Assembly: GCA_963666875.2 (NCBI GenBank)
Contig: CAXXPU010000006.1
Span: 558,001 to 622,000, forward strand
Direction: 5' to 3'
Length of the DNA stretch: 64,000 nucleotides
Source: G963662655 sp963666875
GTDB lineage: Bacteria > Cloacimonadota > Cloacimonadia > Cloacimonadales > JAIOQZ01
Shown here: positions 51,733-59,557 of the stretch, piece by piece
Layout of the letters: each line of letters opens with the position of its first letter
Position numbering within the stretch: position 1 is the first letter of the stretch
Notes under the pieces: model-generated
The model's input: the letters and a program-made list of their open reading frames with translations, nothing else
Databases searched by the model: none
Told to the model about the DNA's origin: nothing
Made by a program: the position numbers and the translations under genes

Positions 51733-53237
51733 AAATACATCCCGATGAAGTCAGCTCGATCCTGAAACAGAAGATCGACAGTTTCAAATTCGATATCGAC
51801 ATCGCAGAGACCGGCAAGGTGGTCATGGTCGGTGACGGTATCGCGCGCGTTTTCGGCATGGAAAACGTGATGGCAGGCGAGATGGTGCTGTTCCCCAACG
51901 ACATCTATGGAATGGCGCTCAACCTCGAGGAAGACAATATTGGCTGTATCGTCTTCGGCGACACACATTACATCAAGGAAGGCGATATCGTTCGCAGAAC
52001 CGAGAAGATTCTTCAGGTTCCGGTGGGCGAAGCGATGCTCGGTCGCGTGGTGAACGCGCTGGGTCATCCCATCGACGGTAAGGGCGATATCAAGACGGAT
52101 CACTCCTTCCCCATCGAACGCAAGGCGCTGGGCGTGATTCAGAGACAGCCGGTGAAGGAACCGCTCCAGACCGGTCTGAAGGCGATCGACTCCATGATCC
52201 CCATCGGACGCGGACAGCGGGAATTGATTATCGGCGACCGCCAGACGGGCAAGACAGCCATCGCCATCGATACCATTATCAACCAGAAAGAGACCGACAT
52301 GTACTGCATCTACGTGGCGATCGGTCAGAAGAAATCCTCCGTCGCGAAGATCGTGGAAACACTCAAGGCCAACGACGCCATGGACTACACTATCGTCGTC
52401 TCCGCCTCCGCATCCGAACCCGCGGCGCTCCAATACCTCGCGCCCTACGCGGGATGCTCGATCGGCGAATTCTTCCGCGACAACGGCAAGCACGCGCTCG
52501 TGATCTACGACGACCTCTCTAAGCACGCCGTCGCGTACCGCGAGATTTCGTTGCTTCTTCGCCGTCCCCCGGGACGCGAAGCCTACCCGGGCGACGTCTT
52601 CTATTTACACTCGAGACTGCTCGAACGCGCGTCCAAGCTCAACAACGATCTGGGTGGCGGATCGCTTACCGCACTGCCCATCATCGAGACGCAGGCGGAT
52701 GACGTTACCGCGTACATCCCCACCAACGTGATCTCCATCACCGACGGTCAGATATACCTCAGCAACCGCCTATTCTACTCGGGTATCCGTCCCGCTATCA
52801 ATGCGGGTATCTCGGTTTCCCGTGTGGGCGGTAGCGCGCAGATCAAGATGATGAAGGCCGTGACCGGCCAGCTTCGTATGGACCTCGCGCAATACGCGGA
52901 ACTGGAGGCGTTCGCCAAGTTCGGTTCCGACCTCGACAAGGTGACCCAGCATCAGCTTCGTCGCGGCGAGAGACTCCGCGAAATCCTCAAACAGCCGCAA
53001 TACCAGCCGCTGAAGGTCGCCAAGCAGATTCTGATCATCTTCATGGGTAACCAGGGCTATCTGGACGAGGTGGAGATCGACAGGGTGAAGGATGTCGAGC
53101 ATGAGCTCAACATGACCCTCGATTCCGAACATCAAGATCTGATGAAAGAGATCGTGGCTGCGTCCAAGCTCAGCGCAGAGCTCGAGGAAAAGATGCACGC
53201 GGTCTGTAAAAAAGTCATCGAGAAATTCAAGGTGTAA
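51729..53237 (+). CDS. atpA: ATP synthase F1 subunit alpha
   Basis: The non-catalytic nucleotide-binding subunit, 502 aa. It has the P-loop GDRQTGKTAIAIDTIINQK, IYVAIGQKKSSVAKIVETL, the arginine-finger region (NVISITDGQIYLSNRLFYSG; GIRPAINAGISVSRVGGSAQ) and a C-terminal helical domain. The N-terminal beta barrel starts at about residue 28 (GKVVMVGDGIARVFG). Full length with no oddities except the duplicated start region just upstream. Confidence 0.97.
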   Translation: MKIHPDEVSSILKQKIDSFKFDIDIAETGKVVMVGDGIARVFGMENVMAGEMVLFPNDIYGMALNLEEDNIGCIVFGDTHYIKEGDIVRRTEKILQVPVGEAMLGRVVNALGHPIDGKGDIKTDHSFPIERKALGVIQRQPVKEPLQTGLKAIDSMIPIGRGQRELIIGDRQTGKTAIAIDTIINQKETDMYCIYVAIGQKKSSVAKIVETLKANDAMDYTIVVSASASEPAALQYLAPYAGCSIGEFFRDNGKHALVIYDDLSKHAVAYREISLLLRRPPGREAYPGDVFYLHSRLLERASKLNNDLGGGSLTALPIIETQADDVTAYIPTNVISITDGQIYLSNRLFYSGIRPAINAGISVSRVGGSAQIKMMKAVTGQLRMDLAQYAELEAFAKFGSDLDKVTQHQLRRGERLREILKQPQYQPLKVAKQILIIFMGNQGYLDEVEIDRVKDVEHELNMTLDSEHQDLMKEIVAASKLSAELEEKMHAVCKKVIEKFKV

Positions 53238-53248
53238 CGGGAAAAATC

Positions 53249-54106
53249 ATGGCAAACCTGCGCGATATCAAGACCCGGATCGACAGCGTCAAGAATACGC
53301 GGCAGATCACCAACGCGATGAAGATGATCTCAGCCGCCTACCTTCGTAAGGCGCAGCAGCGTATCATCGCCGCACGCCCGTACGCGAACTATATAGACAC
53401 CATGCTGCGAACCCTCAAGGTCAAGAACGACCAGTCGCAACACCCGCTGCTGATCGAACCCGAAGAAGGCGGCAAGACGCTGATGGTCGTCGTCACGGCC
53501 GATCGCGGACTCTGCGGATCGTTCAACACCAGTATCATCCGGGAAGCCACCAGGCTGCTCGAAGACGGCGGGGAAGACGAGGACATCATCTGCATCGGGA
53601 AGAAGTGCTACGACCATCTGAAAAAGCGCACAGACAAGATCATCGCGCACTACACCGGGCTGTTCAACGAGATGAACTTCTCCCAGTCACGCGAGATCGC
53701 CGAACTGCTCCTCGATCTGTACCTGAACAAGGGCTACAACCGGGTTCGCGTACTCTTCAACGACTTCAAGTCAGCCATTCAGCAGAGCATCGTCTTCAAG
53801 CAGGTGCTGCCCATCATCCCGCTCGAATCGGAGATCGTGACGGGCATCGACTACCTCTACGAACCCGATGAAGATTCTATCATCACCGAGTTGGGTCGTA
53901 AATACCTGGATGTCGAAGTGTGGCGAATCCTTCTCGAATCGTCCGCAGCAGAGCAGGGCGCTCGCATGACGGCGATGGAAAACGCCACCGACAACGCCAC
54001 CGAGATGATCGGTGAATTGACATTGCATTATAATCGTGCGCGTCAGGCAAGCATCACCACGGAGATTATCGAGGTTGCATCCGGCGCGGAAGCCATCAAT
54101 CAATAG
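53249..54106 (+). CDS. atpG: ATP synthase F1 subunit gamma
   Basis: The central rotor shaft, 285 aa. The N-terminus LRDIKTRIDSVKNTRQITNA, the middle MVVVTADRGLCGSFNTSIIR and the C-terminus ARMTAMENATDNATEMIGEL with NRARQASITTEIIEVASGAE are the standard gamma signatures. Length is normal, with no regulatory insert of the chloroplast type. Eleven bases separate it from atpA. Confidence 0.96.
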   Translation: MANLRDIKTRIDSVKNTRQITNAMKMISAAYLRKAQQRIIAARPYANYIDTMLRTLKVKNDQSQHPLLIEPEEGGKTLMVVVTADRGLCGSFNTSIIREATRLLEDGGEDEDIICIGKKCYDHLKKRTDKIIAHYTGLFNEMNFSQSREIAELLLDLYLNKGYNRVRVLFNDFKSAIQQSIVFKQVLPIIPLESEIVTGIDYLYEPDEDSIITELGRKYLDVEVWRILLESSAAEQGARMTAMENATDNATEMIGELTLHYNRARQASITTEIIEVASGAEAINQ

Positions 54107-54139
54107 AAAATGAAAGAACGTATCCGATAGAGGTTAAGT

Positions 54140-55543
54140 ATGACGGAAGGTAAGATCATTCAGATTATCGGTCCGGTTGTGGACGTCGAATTTCCGGAAG
54201 GGAAGCTTCCGGCGATCTACAACGCGCTGAAATTCAAGAGAGATAACGAAACCGATCTCATTCTCGAGGTGCAGATGCATCTGGGCGAGAACAAGGTCCG
54301 CTCCGTGGCGATGGACTCCACGGACGGGCTGGTCCGCGGTATGATGGTGCTCGATACCGGCGAAGGTATTTCCACCCCGGTGGGCGACAAGGTGCTGGGA
54401 CGTATTCTCAACGTGACCGGCGAACCCATCGACAAGCAGGGCCCCGTCGATTCGAAGGTCCACTGGCCCATTCACCGCGAAGCTCCGCACTTTGAAGACC
54501 TGGAGACCAGCGAGGAAATCCTCGAAACCGGCATCAAGGTCATCGACCTGATTTGCCCCTACACCAAGGGCGGCAAGACGGGTCTGTTCGGCGGCGCCGG
54601 TCTGGGCAAGACCGTTCTGATCCAGGAGCTTATCCGCAACGTCGCGACCGAGCACGGCGGCTACTCCGTTTTCGCCGGTGTGGGTGAGCGTACCCGCGAA
54701 GGTAACGACCTCTGGCTGGAAATGAAGGAATCGGGCGTTATCGAGAACACGGCAATGGTCTTCGGTCAGATGAACGAACCGCCCGGAGCTCGTCAACGCG
54801 TGGCTCTCACCGGTCTGACCATCGCGGAATACTTCCGCGACACCATGAAGAAAGACGTGCTTCTCTTCATCGACAACATCTTCCGTTTCACACAGGCGGG
54901 TTCCGAAGTGTCGGCGCTCCTCGGACGTATGCCCTCCGCGGTGGGTTACCAGCCCACGCTGGCTACCGAGATGGGCGAACTCCAGGAACGTATCACATCC
55001 ACCAGGGACGGATCGGTTACCTCCGTGCAGGCGATCTACGTGCCGGCGGACGACCTCACCGACCCCGCACCCGCAACCGCATTCTCGCATCTCGATGCGA
55101 CCACCGTGCTCTCTCGTAAGATCGTGGGTCTGGGTATCTATCCCGCCGTCGATCCGCTGGACTCCACCAGCCGTATCATCGACCCGAAGGTGATCGGCGA
55201 CGAGCACTATTTCGTCGCGCGTGAAACACAGCGTATCCTTCAGAAGTACAAGGAATTGCAGGACATTATCGCTATCCTCGGTATGGATGAACTGGGCGAA
55301 GAGGACAAGGTCGTGGTCAGCCGCGCCCGTCGCCTCGAACGCTTTTTCTCGCAGCCGTTCTTCGTGGCGGAGCAGTTCACCAACCTCGCCGGCCAGTACG
55401 TGCCGCTCAAGGACACCATCGAGGGATTCGGCGCCATCATCGACGGCGATTGCGACAAGTGGCCCGAACAGGCGTTCTATAACGTCGGTAACATCTCCAT
55501 GGCGGAAGAAAAAGCCAACAAGCTGATGAAAGAATATGAGTAA
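54140..55543 (+). CDS. atpD: ATP synthase F1 subunit beta
   Basis: The catalytic subunit, 467 aa. It has P-loop GLFGGAGLGKTVLIQELIRN, GVGERTREGNDLWLEMKESG (catalytic Glu in GERTREGNDL), the DELSEED-like loop as DELGEEDKVVV, and ALLGRMPSAVGYQPTLATEM. The DELSEED segment that contacts gamma is changed to DELGEED. Normal length. The last eight bases overlap the epsilon gene. Confidence 0.97.
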   Translation: MTEGKIIQIIGPVVDVEFPEGKLPAIYNALKFKRDNETDLILEVQMHLGENKVRSVAMDSTDGLVRGMMVLDTGEGISTPVGDKVLGRILNVTGEPIDKQGPVDSKVHWPIHREAPHFEDLETSEEILETGIKVIDLICPYTKGGKTGLFGGAGLGKTVLIQELIRNVATEHGGYSVFAGVGERTREGNDLWLEMKESGVIENTAMVFGQMNEPPGARQRVALTGLTIAEYFRDTMKKDVLLFIDNIFRFTQAGSEVSALLGRMPSAVGYQPTLATEMGELQERITSTRDGSVTSVQAIYVPADDLTDPAPATAFSHLDATTVLSRKIVGLGIYPAVDPLDSTSRIIDPKVIGDEHYFVARETQRILQKYKELQDIIAILGMDELGEEDKVVVSRARRLERFFSQPFFVAEQFTNLAGQYVPLKDTIEGFGAIIDGDCDKWPEQAFYNVGNISMAEEKANKLMKEYE

Positions 55544-55940
55544 GATTCGACTGGAAGTCATTCAACCGACCGGCAAGAAGATCGACAGCGAGTACGATCA
55601 CATCGTGCTGCCGGGCGTCGATGGCGATTTCGGCATCTCGCCGGATCATACTTCGATGATCACACAGTTACGTCCAGGCGTGGTGCAGTGCTTCAATGGC
55701 AACGATCTCGCGTCTGTCTTCGCGATTCACGACGGTTTCATTACTGTAGAACAGAATCATATCATCGTGCTGTGTGAGACTATCGAGGGTAAGGAGGAGA
55801 TCGACGAAGCCCGTGCCAAACAGGCTCGTGAACGTGCCGAAAAACGCCTCGAACATAAACAGGAAGGTATCGACTTCCGTCGCGCGGAATTCGCGCTTCA
55901 ACGTGCCGTCGCTCGCATCCACGCCGTGGAAGGACTGTGA
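55536..55940 (+). CDS. atpC: ATP synthase F1 subunit epsilon
   Basis: A protein of 134 aa with the N-terminal beta-sandwich (IRLEVIQPTGKKIDSEYDHI; LPGVDGDFGISPDHTSMITQ; FAIHDGFITVEQNHIIVLCE) and the C-terminal helical pair (IDEARAKQARERAEKRLEHK). The two-helix domain can inhibit ATP hydrolysis in some bacteria; the ATP-binding motif for that is not obvious. Overlaps atpD and ends the operon just before an intrinsic terminator. Confidence 0.94.
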   Translation: MSKIRLEVIQPTGKKIDSEYDHIVLPGVDGDFGISPDHTSMITQLRPGVVQCFNGNDLASVFAIHDGFITVEQNHIIVLCETIEGKEEIDEARAKQARERAEKRLEHKQEGIDFRRAEFALQRAVARIHAVEGL

Positions 55941-55971
55941 TAGCGTTTACGCAGAATATATTCTACAAAAG

Positions 55972-55996
55972 CCCGGTCATTACGATCGGGTTTTTT
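55972..55996 (+). terminator. rho-independent terminator of the ATP synthase operon
   Basis: Arms CCCGGTC/GATCGGG (one G-U pair) with loop ATTAC, followed by TTTTTT. The group II intron begins five bases later, at 56001. Confidence 0.88.
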
Positions 55997-56000
55997 CTTG

Positions 56001-57874
56001 GTGTGCCAGGCATGCATTGCATGTAGGAGGTTTAAGTCCTCTACAGGCTCAAAGTGGCGAGAACTGTTAGTCAACGGCAAAGGCGTATCCGCGAGGATGG
56101 GTCTGAAGGAAGCCTGCGACAAACTCCGGACTCGACGAACAGGAACTGGATACAAGGCCGTATCGGCAGGGGAACCGAGCCATGGATCGATAAGCCCGCA
56201 GCCACACGTAGCGCGATACGGTAAATCCAGCGAGGCCCGGACGAAGGATGCAATGCTTACCCTGGGAGGTCTCATGCTCTCCCGTCGAGGTAACGGCGGT
56301 GGTGACATCGTCGGAAGGAGCATGAGAAGTCAGCCGAGGTCATAGTAGGCGCGACGCCGAAGGACCGAACCTAACGCCCAAGGAGCAGTCATGACAAATT
56401 CGCAAGGGAAAGAGCGGCAGCAAGAGCAGTTGGAGATAGACTTATCTTCGACTGCCAGCCCCGACGCAACTGGAGAAAGCGTATCCGTATCTGGCGCGTA
56501 CGAGGAGCAGCAATCCCCTTCGGCATGGGTCAAGCGACGAGCCTTGACGCAGAACTTGATGGAAAACGTGTGCGCCTTACGCAACCTTGTAAACGCATAC
56601 AAGAACGTCTGTCGCAACCATGGCTCGGGCGGCGTCGATGGCATGACCGTTGGCGAACTCGAAGCATGGTTTGAGCGGAATTACAAAGAACTGACCCGTC
56701 AACTACTATCGGGCGAATACCGCCCCAACGCGGTAAAGGGTGTCGAGATACCCAAACCGGGAGGCGGTGTGCGCCTTCTTTGCATTCCAACGGTTATCGA
56801 CCGTCTTGTGCAACAGGCGATATTACAGATTCTTTCCCCCATACTGGAGCCACTCTTCTCCCCGTCGAGCTACGGATTTCGTCCCGGTCTTAGTGCCCAC
56901 GACGCTCTTGAAACCGCTAGCGAATACGTGTCCTCAGGATTCAATATTGTGGTCGACCTCGATCTTGAGAAATTCTTCGATCGAGTCAACCATGACATCC
57001 TGATGTCGCGCCTCGCCCGTCACATCGGTGACAAACGGCTTCTCCGCCTTGTCCGTCGTTACCTGACGGCAGGACTCACGCAGAACGGCGTGTGCGTTCC
57101 CCGTGACGAAGGTACCTCACAGGGCGGTCCACTGTCTCCGCTCCTTGCGAACCTGATGCTCGACGATCTCGACAAGGAACTGGAGAGACGAGGTCACGCC
57201 TTTTGCCGTTATGCCGACGACTGCAATATCTACGTTGCCAGTCAGAAAGCTGGTGAGCGCGTGATGGAATCGATCGTCCGGTTCATCGAGAAGAAGCTGA
57301 AACTCAAGGTGAATCGCAACAAGAGCGCCGTAGATCAGGTATCAAACCGCCAGTTTCTGGGGTACCGCATCATGCTCGACGGCAGACTCACTGTCTCGCC
57401 CAAGAGTATCGACCGGCTGAAGGGAAAGATCAAAGGACTCACGAAACGCAACCGTGGGACGATTTTCACGACGGTTGTCAAAGATGTGAACAAATATCTG
57501 GATGGCTGGTGAAATTACTACAAACTCGCCACGACGAAAAGCGTTTTCCGCAATCTCGACCAATGGATACGGAGAAAACTTCGATGCTACCGGCTCAAAC
57601 AATGCAAACGAGCCATTGGTGTCGCACGGTTCCTGATCAAGTGTGGTGTCCGTGAATCGGAAAGCTGGATGCTCGCCGGTTCCGGGAAAGGCTGGTGGCG
57701 AAAGTCCTGTACAAAAGCGGTGCACAAGGGTATGTCAAACGATTGGTTCAGGTGCATCGGGCTGGTCTTTCTGCTCGACAAGTTTATGTTGTTAAACCGC
57801 GAAAGGAACCGCCGTGGTACCGAGCAGGTATGCCCGGTGGTGTGAGAGGGGGAGATCAACTCCCCCTACTCGAT
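56001..57874 (+). mobile_element. group II intron inserted behind the atp operon terminator
   Basis: About 1.87 kb. The 5' end GTGTGCCAGGCATG matches the group II GUGYG start and follows the terminator directly; the 56001-56390 stretch before the gene is structured intron RNA rather than a gene. Domain IV carries the reverse transcriptase. At the 3' end domain V folds well (57807-57842): a seven-pair outer stem, a two-base bulge TG, inner pairs and a GAGCA loop, with a CGC triad in the outer stem. Domain VI is the hairpin AGGGGGAG/CTCCCCCT (57847-57867), with a candidate branch A at 57868. The end at ...CTCGAT (57874) is the best estimate. Confidence 0.87.
56391..57845 (+). pseudogene. ltrA: group II intron reverse transcriptase/maturase interrupted by an in-frame TGA
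   Basis: The first 373 codons encode the reverse transcriptase: SGGVDGMTVGELEAWFE, IPKPGGGVRLLCIPTVIDRL, YGFRPGLSAHDALE, VVDLDLEKFFDRVNHDIL, TSQGGPLSPLLANLMLDDLD and the catalytic CRYADDCNIYV, ending LDGW. A TGA at 57510-57512 follows, but the same frame continues with NYYKLATTKSVFRNLDQWIR, the conserved start of the maturase domain, where relatives read GW(W/x)NYY. It runs on for 110 codons to a TGA at 57843. A one-base TGG to TGA change would explain this, so the protein loses its maturase domain. Confidence 0.85.
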
Positions 57875-57875
57875 T

Positions 57876-57903
57876 GGACCGCCAAGCTCCAGCTTGGCGG
57901 TCC
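57876..57903. repeat. perfect 13-base palindrome at the intron 3' junction
   Basis: Arms at 57876-57888 and 57891-57903 (GGACCGCCAAGCT and its exact complement) around CC. It starts two bases after the predicted intron end and ends nine bases before the end of the convergent gene, so it may be the bidirectional 3' end. Part of it (CGCCAAGCTC) recurs near 28530. Confidence 0.65.
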
Positions 57904-57912
57904 ATTGGGTAT

Positions 57913-58461
57913 CTATTTCGTCGAAAGCTCTGTAATAACCACCTCGGAAATCTCGCCGCGATCCATATATCGATTCACCAGTCGAAGGATTCTGCGAGGC
58001 AGGAATCTCTCACGGGTCAGTGGATCGGAGAAGTCGTCGCGTTTCATTTCGGACATGATTTCGCCGATGCCCGTGATAATCTCGTCTTTATTGGACATGA
58101 TCTTGCCGAAGACCCTCTGCATCTTGCGGTGATAGCGGAATTCGAGCGAAATGGTTACCGAATGACCCGGGTCGTTGGGAAGCGCAAACTCCAGTCTGGT
58201 GAAATCCTTATGCTGGATCGTCTTGTAATCGACCTGCCATTCTTCCACTTCCTCGCCTTCTTTGTCCGTGCGATCTTGATCGTCGCCGGAGATATGTACT
58301 TGAGTAGAAGCCAGCCGGTTAGAATTTTCCAGATCCTGAATGATCTCCGTTTTAAGTTCCTCTTTCAGCTCCTGTTTGATTTCCTGTTTCAGTTTCTCCT
58401 TGTTGACGCAACCCGTCAGCAGGATCAGCGATAATATGAGTGCCAGTGTTACGTGCTTCAT
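57913..58461 (-). CDS. lipoprotein with FliL-like C-terminal domain
   Basis: About 182 aa. Signal with lipobox ALILSLILLTGC, then a charged coiled coil (KLKQEIKQELKEELKTEIIQ) and an acidic linker. The last 90 residues read like the FliL periplasmic domain: TRLEFALPNDPGHSVTISLE, GIGEIMSEMKRDDFSDPLTR, RILRLVNRYMDRGEISEVVI, matching the ring-forming FliL pattern of a C-terminal helix, N-x-x-L/M, then V-x-x-V. There is no flagellar gene here, so a role beside a different motor or channel is possible. The ATG at 58461 is chosen because it opens the lipoprotein signal. Confidence 0.68.
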   Translation of the reverse strand: MKHVTLALILSLILLTGCVNKEKLKQEIKQELKEELKTEIIQDLENSNRLASTQVHISGDDQDRTDKEGEEVEEWQVDYKTIQHKDFTRLEFALPNDPGHSVTISLEFRYHRKMQRVFGKIMSNKDEIITGIGEIMSEMKRDDFSDPLTRERFLPRRILRLVNRYMDRGEISEVVITELSTK

Positions 58462-58471
58462 GATGTGTCCT

Positions 58472-59206
58472 TTAACCGCGCAGTAGTTTCTCGAATCGTT
58501 TGCGGTTGTAGTAGTTGTATTTCTCATGCGTTACGGTGTTTATGTAGAGGTAGGTCGATATCGCGAAAGTCGCCAGAACCAGCACGGTCTGGACGATCAC
58601 TCGTGGTAATGGTGGAAGTGGTATCAGATTGCCGAGTGAGAAGAAAAAGAATATCAAGATGGCGAGATTGATGCACGCTCCAATTAAGTGTTTCTGCTTC
58701 AAATATTGCATTTTGCTTTTAATAGCTGTGATAAAATTGGGTTGTACGATCAGTTCCACGATCGTGGAATCCATGTGAGATCGTTTATTCAGATAGCGCA
58801 TGAACTTGTAGAAGGTCTCATAGTCCTGCTTTTCGATGAATTCCGCTTGCAAGCTCATCCTTTTTCCGATGAAATCCATGCTGTTCCAGAGAATTCGATA
58901 GCTCCGCAGCAGACGCGATAGTTCGTTCCTCTCGGTAACGGAACTCGCTTGCTGATGGCAGTTTTTCAGCGTTTTGAGCGCTTCCGGGAAACTGTATTCG
59001 ACGATTCGCATCAATTCCCTTTCGCGATACAGACACCGACGGAGAATGGTCAGGTTGCGAAAGAACGTCTGTGGCGTCGTGTTACGCTTACCCGAGCTGT
59101 AACCGTTGTGAATCCTTCCTGCACTGTGGAACAAAGCGCTTCTGATAATACTCCGCAGTCGAACCACGCGGATCAACAGTTTTCTGCACGCTAATGCATC
59201 ATCCAT
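58472..59206 (-). CDS. hypothetical protein with two C-terminal membrane helices
   Basis: A protein of 244 aa. The N-terminal 165 residues are basic and helical (RNLTILRRCLYRERELMRIV; FIEKQDYETFYKFMRYLNKR). Then come two membrane helices (LIGACINLAILIFFFFSLGN; VIVQTVLVLATFAISTYLYI) joined by a short Pro-rich loop, and a basic tail (YNYYNRKRFEKLLRG). This topology places both ends in the cytoplasm. It lies 10 bases before the FliL-like gene on the same strand. No family recognised; the ribosome binding site is weak, so the start could be further in. Confidence 0.6.
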   Translation of the reverse strand: MDDALACRKLLIRVVRLRSIIRSALFHSAGRIHNGYSSGKRNTTPQTFFRNLTILRRCLYRERELMRIVEYSFPEALKTLKNCHQQASSVTERNELSRLLRSYRILWNSMDFIGKRMSLQAEFIEKQDYETFYKFMRYLNKRSHMDSTIVELIVQPNFITAIKSKMQYLKQKHLIGACINLAILIFFFFSLGNLIPLPPLPRVIVQTVLVLATFAISTYLYINTVTHEKYNYYNRKRFEKLLRG

Positions 59207-59227
59207 AAACCCACCCCAAGAGAATTA

Positions 59228-59545
59228 CTAATTGTCTTTTTCCACCAAATCCTTTGCCTTGTCAACAAGTTTATCTTTTTGCTCCTTAGCGGATTCCAGC
59301 ATGTCTTTGCCGGTTTCCTGAGCGTCCTTCAACGCTTTTTCTCCTTCATCGACGATATCTTCACCCTTGTCACGTGCATCATCGACGATATCCTGTCCAA
59401 CTTCTTTCGCGTCGTCGAGCAGCTTTTCGCTGTCCTTCTTCAGTTGATCGAGCTTGCTTTGGGCTTCCTTCTTCTCGCAGCCCGTCATCATGACAGCAAC
59501 GACCAGCAGGACGGCGAGCAACAGCAAGATTCTTGTTTTCTTCAT
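59228..59545 (-). CDS. small helical lipoprotein
   Basis: A protein of 105 aa with lipobox LLVVAVMMTGC. The mature part is one amphipathic, highly charged helix made of 11-residue-type repeats (KDSEKLLDDAKEVGQDIVDD; EDIVDEGEKALKDAQETGKD; MLESAKEQKDKLVDKAKDLV), similar in look to LEA-like or Lpp-like envelope proteins. It probably lies in the periplasm as a coiled coil. It is separated from transketolase by 12 bases and may share its transcript. Function unknown. Confidence 0.8.
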   Translation of the reverse strand: MKKTRILLLLAVLLVVAVMMTGCEKKEAQSKLDQLKKDSEKLLDDAKEVGQDIVDDARDKGEDIVDEGEKALKDAQETGKDMLESAKEQKDKLVDKAKDLVEKDN

Positions 59546-59557
59546 GGTATCCCCCGT

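Noticed and set aside
54134..55561. 475-codon open frame antisense to atpD
   Set aside because: Exactly opposite a certain gene; His/Arg/Val-biased composition typical of a complementary frame and no plausible family.
57510..57512. TGA as a recoded codon (Trp or selenocysteine) in the intron reverse transcriptase
   Set aside because: TGA ends many other genes in the window (for example tkt's neighbours, rsmG-type genes and the hybrid kinase), and no selenocysteine insertion hairpin is obvious; a nonsense mutation is simpler.
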